Of a stretch of 64,000 nt of DNA, positions 31,641-41,700 are shown piece after piece (the stretch's first letter is position 1; every line of letters begins with the position of its first letter). The stretch is from Hydra vulgaris (Eukaryota > Cnidaria > Hydrozoa > Anthoathecata > Hydridae): contig NC_088929.1 in NCBI RefSeq assembly GCF_038396675.1, positions 33,681,001 to 33,745,000 on the forward strand. The letters are read 5' to 3'. The position numbers and the translations under genes were made by a program. The notes beneath the pieces were generated by a model. It made no database searches. It was not told where the DNA came from and saw only the letters and a list, made by a program, of their open reading frames with translations.

Positions 31641-32417
31641 TTATAACTTACGAAAAAATTTACTATTAGCATTTGTAAATGTTCTTTCAAGGATAGAATC
31701 TTGTCTCTCCCTTATATGAAATCTAATATCTATTTTTTCTCCTCGTAAATTCAATAAATTTCCATCTTGATCCGTTATTTTAGTTACCATTTGAGAAATT
31801 TGCTTTATAATTACTTTTAAGTAAATTAAATTAGTTGGCTTTTCAACAATTTTATATCCAGGACCTACATCTGGAAAAAATGAATATGCAATATTAGATG
31901 TTTGTCCATCTAAATAAGTTGAACCTAATATATCAGATGTAATACGAATACTATTCACTTTTAATATATTTACAATATTTTCTGATTCATAATATCCAGA
32001 TGAATATACTTGATATTTAAAACCTAAAAGCGTTCTAATTGAGTATGGAACTGCAAAATCTACTTTATGTCCAGATGGAATATTTAAAGTTGAACTTATT
32101 GTATTACTATTAGCTCCAATTGTAATAGCTGCAGCTCCTGATATAGTACTTCCATTTTTAATCATAGCTAATTGAATATATTCATTTATATCTCCAATCT
32201 CGTAAGCTCCTACAGGAATATATATATTAAACCAAGTTGTTCCGTTGTCTGAACTATATTTAAAATTGTTATTTGATAAATCAATATTCGGAAAACTGTA
32301 ATACGTCTCTAAACTTACTAGAGCCATTTCATATTCTCTATCATCTTCAAGAGATATACTAGATGAGAATGTAGTTTTTATTTCACTTTTATTTCCGCTA
32401 ACATGTATACATGGCAT
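31641..32417 (-). CDS. PX: Polinton minor capsid (penton) protein
   Basis: 258 aa, intact. Shows the N-terminal motif REYEMALVSLETYYSFPNI followed by NNFKYSSDNGTTWFNIYIP and PVGAYEIGDINEYIQ, typical of Polinton single-jelly-roll penton proteins; a later segment GSTYLDGQTSNIAYSFFP is also usual. It would form the pentamers at the capsid vertices. It starts 21 bp from the end of the packaging ATPase gene and has the TATATAAAAAATG box. Confidence 0.8.
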   Translation of the reverse strand: MPCIHVSGNKSEIKTTFSSSISLEDDREYEMALVSLETYYSFPNIDLSNNNFKYSSDNGTTWFNIYIPVGAYEIGDINEYIQLAMIKNGSTISGAAAITIGANSNTISSTLNIPSGHKVDFAVPYSIRTLLGFKYQVYSSGYYESENIVNILKVNSIRITSDILGSTYLDGQTSNIAYSFFPDVGPGYKIVEKPTNLIYLKVIIKQISQMVTKITDQDGNLLNLRGEKIDIRFHIRERQDSILERTFTNANSKFFRKL

Positions 32418-32438
32418 TTTTTATATAAAAGAAAAAAA

Positions 32439-33218
32439 TTAATTATTAAAAAATTCATTCGTAAAATAAAAACTATCTAGACCACTTCTATATTTTCCAT
32501 TATCTATTTTAGAAGATAAATCTATAACAACAAATCCATGAGGTTCTGACCAAGCAGTTTTACATAACTTTTTAAACTCATCTTTTGACATATCACTTGA
32601 AACATGATCATTATATATGTGATTTAAATTCTTTGAATCTTGAGGAAATAAGCAAATAAAATTGGAATTTTCTCTTATAGTTTGTCTAGGTAATTTAAAA
32701 TAATTTTGTGAAAGATAAAAACAATCTACATTACTATGTCTTCCTCTTGTATAATATGCCTCACACTTATTTTGGTTTGAAAGCAAAATATCGTCGAATA
32801 TTATTAAATTGTTATTTTTTGAATCAAGATCTGCAGGATCTGGTACATCATCTCCTTTTTCAAAAAAATGACACTCAATATCAGATTTATCTTTTATATT
32901 TTTTGAAACTTCTTCAATCATTAAATCTGGATTTTCTATTTTGTCTTGATATTTAAACAAATTAAGAATAACTTCTTTTGGTAATTTTTCTTCAAAACAC
33001 TTTTTTATTATCTTATACTCATCTTGATATAACGACTTTCCATAAATTTGTAAATTATTATAATCTAACCATCCAGGTCTCAAAAGTAAATTTAATAACA
33101 AAGTAGTTTTTCCACAACCTGACTTTCCAACAACTAAGCCTCTTATACTTCTAGGGAGCAACTTGCTATTATTTCTCTTATTTTTATTTGCATTCCAGGA
33201 TAAATCAATGATGCTCAT
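32439..33218 (-). CDS. ATP: Polinton FtsK/HerA-type genome-packaging ATPase
   Basis: 259 aa, intact. Walker A in GLVVGKSGCGKTTLLLNLLL (residues about 29-45), Walker B NLIIFDDILL (about 137-146), and a sensor-like segment VDCFYLSQNYFKLPRQTIREN with a Gln and an Arg in the positions usual for A32-like packaging ATPases. It would power DNA entry into the capsid. It heads the long minus-strand gene row. Confidence 0.9.
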   Translation of the reverse strand: MSIIDLSWNANKNKRNNSKLLPRSIRGLVVGKSGCGKTTLLLNLLLRPGWLDYNNLQIYGKSLYQDEYKIIKKCFEEKLPKEVILNLFKYQDKIENPDLMIEEVSKNIKDKSDIECHFFEKGDDVPDPADLDSKNNNLIIFDDILLSNQNKCEAYYTRGRHSNVDCFYLSQNYFKLPRQTIRENSNFICLFPQDSKNLNHIYNDHVSSDMSKDEFKKLCKTAWSEPHGFVVIDLSSKIDNGKYRSGLDSFYFTNEFFNN

Positions 33219-33257
33219 TTTTTATTGGAAATATAAAAAAATATTTACATTATAAAA

Positions 33258-33839
33258 ATGTATTGCTTCAAATGTAAAAGAAAAACAGACACACTAAACC
33301 TACAAAACGTTGTTAGCAAAAACAATAGAAATATGTTACGTGGAACTTGTGAAGTTTGCGGAACAAAAAAAACTCAATTTGTCTCAGCTTCGAAAGGTGG
33401 AGATTTAGTGAATTCAATTAATTCAATAACTAAAAAAATAAAATTACCATGGGCAAAATTTCCTGGTGAAATGCATTTACCTGGAATGAACTTTGCTGGT
33501 CCTGGTACTAATTTAGATGAAAGGCTCACTTCCACTGATGCATATAAAGAATGGAGTAAACCTATCGATAGAGTTGATAATGCCGCTTATCACCATGATC
33601 TTGCTTATCAACATTTTACAGATACTACAAATAGAAATTTAGCTGATAAAATGATGATTGAAGAAATGGACGCTATAAAAAATCCAACAACACGTGAAAA
33701 AATTGAAAGAGGTATTATAAAACCTATTATAGCATCTAAAGCTAGATTTGGGTTAGGCCTGAAAGGCCCAAGCGGAGCAGGTCTGAAAGATCAAAAAAAC
33801 TACAAGCGATCAGTAAAAAAGACAAGGAAAAAAAATTAA
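33258..33839 (+). CDS. Zn-ribbon plus parvovirus-like phospholipase A2 domain
   Basis: 193 aa, intact. Residues 1-40 form a Cys4 ribbon: MYCFKCKRKT ... RGTCEVCGTKKTQFV. From about residue 72 comes LPGMNFAGPGTNLDERL (calcium-loop-like GPGT) and DNAAYHHDLAYQHFTDTTN (catalytic His-Asp), the phospholipase A2 form known from parvovirus VP1 and other virions, where it opens endosomal membrane. The Gly-rich C terminus (GLGLKGPSGAGLK) is like that of virion proteins. First of the two plus-strand genes, with TTATAAAAATG at its start, back to back with the ATPase gene (39 bp between). Confidence 0.8.
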   Translation: MYCFKCKRKTDTLNLQNVVSKNNRNMLRGTCEVCGTKKTQFVSASKGGDLVNSINSITKKIKLPWAKFPGEMHLPGMNFAGPGTNLDERLTSTDAYKEWSKPIDRVDNAAYHHDLAYQHFTDTTNRNLADKMMIEEMDAIKNPTTREKIERGIIKPIIASKARFGLGLKGPSGAGLKDQKNYKRSVKKTRKKN

Positions 33840-34750
33840 TATGGACTGACGAACTTGCAAACGAACTTCATAAACCTGTTATAAAACATTTTAAAAAAAG
33901 AAAAGTGATTGTCAATGGAATTGATAAAATATGGGCTGCTGATTTAGTTGATATGCAATCTTTATCGAAATTCAATGACGGTATAAAATACTTACTCATG
34001 GTCATAGATGTATTTTCAAAGTATGGATGGATTGTTCGATTGAAGAGTAAAACTGGAGTTGATGTTGCTCATGCTTTAAATAAAATATTTGAGGATAGAA
34101 AGTGTGAAAAATTGTGGGTAGATAAAGGCAAAGAATTTTATAATAAGCATGTTAAAGCGTTAGGGATAGATATATACTCAACTGAAAATGAAGAAAAAAG
34201 TTCTGTAGTTGAACGTTGGAATAGAACCATGAAAGAGAAAATGTTTAAATACTTTTCAGCTAATTCAACAAGAAGATATATCGATATTTTAAATGAAATG
34301 GTAAATAATTATAACAATACAAGACATTCTTCCATTAAAATGACACCAGTTGAAGCTAGTGATAAAAAGAATGAGAATATTGCTTGGTTAAACTTGAACG
34401 GAAATGTAAGATCAGGACCAATGCATCCTAGATTTTCAATAGGTGATAAAGTTAGGATAACTAAAAAGAAGAAAACATTTGAAAAAGGATATACACCAAG
34501 ATGGACTGAAGAAGTTTTTACTATATCAAAAATTCAATACACAGATCCACCAACTTATAAAATAAATGACTATAATGGTGAAGAAATACAAGGTACATTT
34601 TATGAACAAGAATTGCAAAAAACAAATCAGGAAATATTTAGAATCGAAAAAGTAATTCGAAAACTTAAAGACAAATCATTTGTAAAGTGGTATGGATATC
34701 CTGAATCGTTTAACTCTTGGATAGATAATAAAAAATTGAGAAAATTATAA
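33840..34750 (+). CDS. INT: Polinton integrase with chromodomain
   Basis: Retroviral-type (rve) integrase: KIWAADLVDMQSLSKFNDG (first Asp), LWVDKGKEFYNKHVKAL (second Asp) and EKSSVVERWNRTMKEKM (Glu), followed by an SH3-like part (FSIGDKVRITKKKKTFEKG) and a C-terminal chromodomain (EKVIRKLKDKSFVKWYGYP, SFNSWI). Family-like sequence already begins near 33840 (IWTDELANELHKPVI), upstream of the GTG at 33905; no ATG fits well, so the start is left open. The last codons (from 34699) lie within the right terminal repeat. Catalyses insertion of the element and makes the 6-bp duplication. Confidence 0.85.
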
Positions 34751-34990
34751 TATAGAATAATATTTTTTATAAAATAGACAAATTTTATAAAAAATTTGAT
34801 CGCGATCAAATTTTTTTAGATTGAATTGACCCAGAAATAAAAAAACGATCAAATCGATAAGAAAAAAAAATTGAATTTTATCAAAAATTTATAAAATACA
34901 GTTTGAAATGAACCTGAAATAATATGAAAAAAATGTGGTTACTAAAATGGTCGAAATCAAAATGTGCCAGAACCCGCATTATATACTACT
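34699..34990 (-). repeat. Right terminal inverted repeat of the Polinton
   Basis: 292 bp, inverse of 16661-16951. Positions 34699-34750 encode the integrase C terminus (ESFNSWIDNKKLRKL and stop), so the left repeat carries a silent copy of these codons. The palindrome TTGATCGCGATCAA lies at the centre of 34789-34816. Confidence 0.95.
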
Positions 34991-34996
34991 TGCGTG
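34991..34996. repeat. Right target duplication of the Polinton (TGCGTG)
   Basis: Exact copy of 16655-16660; the LINE 2 frame continues behind it. Confidence 0.9.
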
Positions 34997-35760
34997 GGCA
35001 AGCACAAAACCTTCTAAGCTTAAAAAGACATTTAGTGTACAAAAACATGCTTGCAGAATTATATACGGAAAAAACAAATTTGAGCATGCAAAGCCGTTAG
35101 TGAGGGAAATGAAGATGATGAATGTATACGAGATAAATACAGTTCAACGCATGATCTTTATGTATTATCATTTAAAAAATCTCACACCGAAAAACTTTGA
35201 AACAAAATTTAAGATAAATCAAAACAATAACTATTCTCTGAGATCAAACGAGAGGCTAACATACACACTACCTCGTAAACTAACTAAATAAAAGAATATA
35301 GTCTAACATAACGAGGGCCTAAGATATGGAAAAGTTTTAAAAATAACCACATCAATATGGTGAAAACAGTAAATTCATTTAAGTTTTATATAAAAAAGAA
35401 ATCTTGAAATCAAATGACAGCTTTGAAATACTATTAATAATATTAACATATACACTTTCGTTTTTTTAATATACACTCGTTTTTTAACCTTTTTTTTTTG
35501 ATATATTCAAAGGACTTTATTCCTCTTATTGTCTTATTTTTTCTTTCTTTTTTTTTTACGGAGTTTTGTTATTTTCTAAAGATTTTAATGGAGTTTTTCT
35601 TTTTAATTTTTTCTTTTTTTCTTTTTTTCTTTGCACTTATTAAAGCTCACATAGGGGCTCTATGAGAAGATTGTGTTGACTCTGGTCATCCATATCTTCT
35701 TTGAGCCCCTGTCTGTTTATATAAATATATATTTTTTCTTTTTTTTATGAAATAATTTTT
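34997..35760 (+). mobile_element. LINE 2 (right part): reverse transcriptase C terminus and 3' end
   Basis: Starts in WASTKPSKLKKTFSVQKHAC, RIIYGKNKFEHAKPL, and ends at a stop at 35289-35291; family-like sequence (DMEKF, HINMVKTVNSFKFY) continues in broken frames to about 35430. The trailer holds the hairpin at 35653-35710 and ends in A/T-rich DNA. It is the 3' continuation of 13300-16660. Confidence 0.8.
35653..35710 (+). other. 3'-trailer stem-loop of LINE 2
   Basis: AGGGGCTC ... GAGCCCCT form the outer stem and AGAAGAT ... ATCTTCT the inner stem, enclosing a loop of about 22 bases (TGTGTTGACTCTGGTCATCC). Stem-loops in the 3' trailer are used by several LINE reverse transcriptases to recognise their RNA; that role here is inferred. 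Confidence 0.65.
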
Positions 35761-36225
35761 TTATATTATTGTATGAACAGCAAAATATATTAAAAAAAAA
35801 TTGTATTATAATTATTCTTATTATTATTGATACTTTATTATTGTTGTTATTATTTTGTATTATTACTATAATTATTACATATATCATTATTATTTGTTTG
35901 ACAATCTTTTCTTTTTTTTCTCTCTTATTTATATTTTTTATGTTTTTTAGGTGTCACTCTATTGACTTTTTTGTAACTGTATGAGTGACACCTAACCAAG
36001 TTCTATTAATTTACGATGAGCGTTTGTAAAGTTTTATTGATATGGTTGAAAAAAATATATATTCCTTAAGTAATAGAACCACTTTTTTTGAGATTTTCTT
36101 TATACGTGAAAAGCAAACATTTACAATTTGATTTCCTCATAAAACTTTTATATGATCATCAAACTTTAATTTTTTATCAAACTTCAAACTTAACTTTATC
36201 TAAATCAAAAGTTTATTTTTACCTT
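35761..36225. other. A/T-rich stretch with a second hairpin, TTAGGTGTCACTC
   Basis: 35815-35910 is T/A-rich and nearly an ATT microsatellite. At 35947-35995 TTAGGTGTCACTC faces GAGTGACACCTAA across about 23 bases: a 13-bp perfect stem. It looks like the 3'-trailer stem of another LINE family whose body is lost. No coding sequence. Confidence 0.5.
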
Positions 36226-36615
<390 letters not shown>

Positions 36616-38266
36616 AATATATATATAATATATAATATATATATATATATGTATATATATCTGTGTGTGTATATATATATATACATATATAATTGCATGT
36701 ATACTGCATATAAAGCAGATTTAAACACTAAGATTTCATATTGGGAACACTCTGTTTTTATATCTATCTTGCAAACATTGATGGTAGAATACTTGATTTC
36801 CGAGTTCGTCCATGCTCGCAATTAATCTAAACTCAAGTTAGCCAATTCAAGTTTCGTTACATAATTATAACAATCTCTTGCTTTTCCTGCAGCTTACGGT
36901 CTCCACATTTGCAAAACGAGTTATATAACCCAAAAGCTATTACGAAAAAACAATCAATTGAACACTTCATGATTACTAAACGTGGCAAACAACCTTTTTG
37001 AAAAAATGGACGTCTGAAGAAATTTGTTTATTTTCTAAATGTCCTTATATAAATAAATAACCTTTTCGAAAAATTGAACCACTGAAAGAAACTTTGTTTA
37101 TTTTCTAAATGTCCTCTATATAAATTCTTTTTTTTTCTTTCATCAGTAACAACAGAAGAAGTTGAACGTTTATCTCAGAAACGTGTATCTAAGAAAATTT
37201 TAGATTCTTATAGAGAGATTGCGGAATAACTTTTTGATGTTTGAGAAAGATAACTTTCAGACATGGAGCAAACTTTAAACTTGTATATGTTAATGCTTAT
37301 ATAAAGTTAGAATGTTTTTGTAAAAAAATGCTGTGGTAATTTACAGAGTTTTATGCTATTGCTTTTTTAAACAAACTTTATAACCTTTATACAACCTTTT
37401 ATTTTTGGAGGTTTAAAAAATTAACATGGTCATAACTTTCGAACACATAAATGATATTTAATGAAATTCAAAATCTATTGATGAATATTAATTTACGGCG
37501 GGGTCTTTTTTAAATGGTCATAGGTGTAATATTATTATTTGGTAAAGACTTGTGTTTATTTCCCAGTTTATGCGCTATTTATTCAAAACTCTTATAAGGT
37601 TTATCATATACTTTAAGATTGAGTAATTTTTTTAAAACTTTCCTTCATTCAAAAATTTTATATAACATTACGGACCCTTTAAATGTTCATAAGTCTTAAA
37701 GAAAACTTTTTCAAATCTAGTGTTATTTTAATATATAGAACACACTTAAGTGTATACTTAGTCAATTAAAAAAAGTTATTTTTTAAACAATCTTTGATTC
37801 TGAAACTTGAATTGAGAACTACTTGATACCAATAATTGGTATGAGATTAATGTTGATGAATAAAAGTTTTGTTTCTTGATTACATCTTTTAATTATATTG
37901 AAAAAAAAAACCGAGATTAGGTTTATCATACATTTGAACAAAAAGCAAAAAACATTAAAATCATTTAGTTAATTATATATTAAAAACATTCATTTCAAAT
38001 AAAAGAGATTTGGCATGAGAACAACAATTTTTAGAACTTTTAAGACGTAGATTAGATCAGATTAGTTGCTTTTATCTACGCTAATTATTTTGTTTTGATA
38101 TTTTGTTGTTCATAATTTTAGTAAAGGTGGGGGCCGTATTATCTTTGTTTATAAGATATAAAACTAACAAATTTATAATTAACAAATTATAAATTTATTT
38201 TGAGTACAATTTTTATTTTGAATACAATGTTAAAAAAAGTATAGGCTTTTGAACTAATTGAGAAAT
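36616..38266. other. Unassigned DNA with a 70-bp tandem duplication
   Basis: Two imperfect copies of a segment containing TTTGTTTATTTTCTAAATGT lie at about 36987-37057 and 37061-37127, each with CCTTTTTGAAAAA/CCTTTTCGAAAAA ahead. The second ends in CTATATAAATTC, a TATA-like box. The rest is A/T-rich with no clear gene except the possible exon listed at 37147. Confidence 0.5.
37147..37230 (+). other. Possible short exon (SSVTTEEVERLSQKRVSKK)
   Basis: A strong pyrimidine tract ending TTTCATCAG precedes an open stretch reading ACA-ACA-GAA-GAA-GTT..., translating TTEEVERLSQKRVSKKILDS and ending YREIAE with a TAA at 37228-37230. The composition is less A/T-biased than the flanks. It has no ATG, so it would be a terminal exon if real. 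No family recognised. Confidence 0.25.
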
Positions 38267-38713
38267 ATGAATTTGAAGACTATAGAAGAGCAAAGTGGTC
38301 AGCTCTTAAATAATTCTGTCAAGAAAGTTTCGAAAATCGGAAGATTTCAAGTGGAAACTCACTCTAAGGTGAATGGTTACGAAACATCTAACTACATAGA
38401 ATCCAACTTTTTTTGTAATAAAAAACCCAGCTACACACCTACCGGTAATATAATTGTTGAAAAAAGAACCGGTAATATAATTGTTGAAAAAAGAAATTCG
38501 GAAGATAAAAGAAAACGTTCTTTTATACCACACTTTTTAAATATTTATTCTAAATCAAGAAACCGAAGTCAAACTTTGCCAACTGATTTTTTTGACGAAA
38601 AAAAAGAATTCGATTTTACAGCTCACCCTCATTTTTTGCTGCTTTCAATAATTGATGGAAACACAAAGATACATAACAGACACGTAGAAAGAATGAACTT
38701 CTTGAAAAAATGA
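38267..38713 (+). CDS. Small possible host gene with an RFxV motif, 148 aa
   Basis: The ATG at 38267 starts MNLKTIEEQSGQLLNNSVKK and continues VSKIGRFQVETHSKVNGYE. GRFQV matches the RFxV/I docking motif bound by the SPAK/OSR1 kinases and found in WNK kinases and cation-chloride cotransporters; this is a motif match of four residues only. The middle contains the nonapeptide TGNIIVEKR twice in tandem (27-bp DNA repeat, 38442-38495). The basic stretch DKRKRSFIPHFL follows, and the end is HVERMNFLKK. No transmembrane segment or known domain. It may be a real single-exon gene or an exon; a mobile-element origin is not excluded. Confidence 0.4.
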   Translation: MNLKTIEEQSGQLLNNSVKKVSKIGRFQVETHSKVNGYETSNYIESNFFCNKKPSYTPTGNIIVEKRTGNIIVEKRNSEDKRKRSFIPHFLNIYSKSRNRSQTLPTDFFDEKKEFDFTAHPHFLLLSIIDGNTKIHNRHVERMNFLKK

Positions 38714-41700
38714 GACTCTATCCAAATGTTCCATAAAAATCAGAATTTTAAATTTTAAAATCAGAAGTTGAATTCTGTTAAAAAATTTTGAGTGACTGAA
38801 TAGCTAAAAGTTTTTAGAACTAAGTTTAAACTTATTTTGAGTAAGTTAAAGCCTACTTTTATATAGTTGTAAAAATTGCGTCTTGAAAATTCTATTAATC
38901 TTCGAAATTTTCATATATTTTCATTGCTTTTATTAAATTCTTTATAAAACAAAAGTTAAAATGTTGTAGTTATAAATAAATTTTTACTTAGGAATATCTT
39001 CCTCTAAAATTTGTTTACAATGGGTCTTTGTTTTCTAATATTCCAGAAATATATTGAACAATAAAGGTTGAATTTGTTGTAAATAACACAAAACAATAGG
39101 AAATATATATGAATTTGTTTAGTATTTAATATACATTAAATAGTAAACATATGCACTTATGAATTATCAACGTTTAAAACAAATTTTTAATTCATAAAAT
39201 AAATACTTAATACTGTCTTAACTTTAATTCATTTAAACTTTAATAAGATTTATCTTAAATTTTATATTGTACATAATATATGTCTGGTAATCATTATATA
39301 TATATGTTTATTAAACATTTTTATTGTTATTATTATTGCTATTTTTGTTATTGTTTTTGTTATTGTTATTATCACTATTATTATTACTTATTATTATTTT
39401 AGAGATCGTAGCGACAGAAGGCGGTCTATGGGTGGGTGTGATTATGTAGGTGAGTGGGTGGGGTGGTTAAGGAATTTACAAAAATATAATTTAGGAAATA
39501 ATTAGGAAATACTCTCAAAAACCTTATAGATTAAAATAAAAATAAGTTAATACGGTTTTAAAAAAGTTTTTAACCCTATTTACCAAATCGTAAGTAATTG
39601 TAAAATATTTCATAAAATCTTCAAAAAAGAAAAAAAAAACGTAACAAAATATATTATTATAATATATTATAATTGACTAAACAGATTTACTTTACTTAAA
39701 TAGTATAACTATAATGATATATTTTATGATAAAAAATAAAAATAAATTAAAATATATCGATGAATTGAAAAATCAAAAAAATTTTTTTAATATAAACGCA
39801 AAATATTTTTTCGCTTACAACTTTGTTTAAAAACCTTTGTCAAGGTAAGAAATATCTAGTAGATTTCTTACAGAAACTCATCATGGATCAAAGGTTAGAT
39901 TACTTAACTAAATCATAATTATAATAAATTCTATTTAAAGACCTATATTGACAAGAAACTTTTTATTTAAACTCTATATTCCATTTCAGTGGTGTAATTT
40001 TCATAAATGAGTTTATATTTCAACAGAAAATATTACTCGTATGTGATTTATATAAGACCATAATACGAAGTATTAGTTTTAACATAATTGCATTGCGTAT
40101 GTAGTTACATTGTATATGACGATTTTAAGTTAGTACTGTTGTTACGCTGTACAATATTTTATGAATATTCATCAGATTTGTTCCATTTTTTGCAACCAAT
40201 TTTATATTAGTTTTTAGTAATTTTTTAGTAATGGTTTTTAGAATTGTAAAAAGGGAATCAAATCAAACATACTTAAATCTCTTTGGTCCAAATTACTAGT
40301 GAAGCACATTTGATTGCCTCATGTCAAGCAAATTATGACTTTCAATGAGATTTTATTAAAAAGAGGACGAAATAAAGAGAATAATAACAAAATAAAGAAA
40401 ATAAAAAGAAAGTCAAGAACAAAAACCAAGAACAAAGTTCTTTTTTTTTGGAGCTATTTCAGACAATTGTCAAAGATTTAATCAAATAAGTTGTTGCTAA
40501 TTGCGTTAAATAAATGATCAATAATATAAGAGGTTCATTTTTGTGAATATTACATTTAGCTTTTTTTAACAAATCTCGTCTCTAACATGACAATTATTAA
40601 CAGAATAGCCATATCTTTTTGGTCTCTCTCTATTCCCTCATCCATCCCTACCCCTACCCCATCCACTCCCCAACCCCCAAAAAAGTGCGAGCTGGCATAT
40701 GTGGTTTTTTCGGCGCTCATGTGTCAGTTCACACATATGCCAAATATTAATGTCTCGCATTTGTTCTAAATAACTAATGCTTTACACTAATTCCAATTTG
40801 CACTATGCCTATGTTTAGAAATTCTTTCAGCGGCCTTATGTGAGTTTGAACCTATGTCAGTTCGGACTTACTCCAGTTTTTGCAATTGCTTCTCACTTAT
40901 GCCAATTCACACTAATGCTAGTTCCAACTGTTCAGCCGACTGAAATGACTAGCCTCAGACTCCCGCTTATAATTTAAAATATTATAAATATCAGAAGGGG
41001 CGCAGAGTGGCCGAAATTTTATCTATTTTATTAAAATAGACAAATTGTTTTGTTCCTTAGGCTCCTTATATTAAATTTAAGTTACTTGGATAATAGCCCA
41101 CTATTTACAAGATGTCAGTAGTTCATATTTTAACTAGTATTAATTTATGAAATCAAAAATTAACAAGTAATTATTAATTTTTAAATAATAGATTATTTTA
41201 ATCAGTTATTCCAATGTATAAAAATCCTAATCTTAATTCAATGTAAATCTTTTTTCCATGTTTTTTCATTTCCATATAAATATCAATCTAGATTTCGTTT
41301 TCATGTTTTTCATTTTTTTGTTTACAGTTATTCGCAATATAGAAAAGTTCTGTTACTCATCTGTTTGTGTATATGTTTTATTTATTTTTGTTTAGTTTTT
41401 CATAAAAAATAATTAAAAAAAAAATAGTAACATCCTTCAAAAATAGATCCTTTCGGCCTTGGTGAGGTGAATTGAGTAAAAAAAGAACCTCAACTTTTTG
41501 TAGCGTTTTGGATTTTTATTTTTTTATTTTTATTTTAATTTACATTTTCACAACTACACAATAGTTACAATTTTTTTTCACATCGTGATATAAGCAAAAC
41601 ATACTTCCGTTACAAAAGGTTATATTTAACCAAATACTGCTAAAATACATCTAACAACAACAACAACCACAAAAAAACAACAGGAAAAATAACAAAATAT

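Larger units (their letters stand above)
16661..34990. mobile_element. Polinton/Maverick element, ends whole, several genes broken
   Basis: An 18,330-bp element beginning AGTAGTATATAATGCGGG and ending with its exact inverse, flanked by TGCGTG on both sides (16655-16660 and 34991-34996), the 6-bp duplication typical of Polintons. It carries the hallmark set: protein-primed DNA polymerase, retroviral-type integrase, adenain-like protease, FtsK/HerA-type packaging ATPase, double-jelly-roll major capsid and minor capsid proteins. Most genes read on the minus strand; two at the right end (phospholipase-domain protein, integrase) read on the plus strand. About seven to nine breaks across six genes can be inferred. 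The near identity of its ends points to a recent insertion (or to conversion between ends). Confidence 0.95.

Noticed and set aside
40560-40960. Possible SINE or hAT-type element in a richer-G/C patch
   Set aside because: I found no tRNA boxes, terminal inverted repeats or target duplication; only a weak inverted repeat remains.
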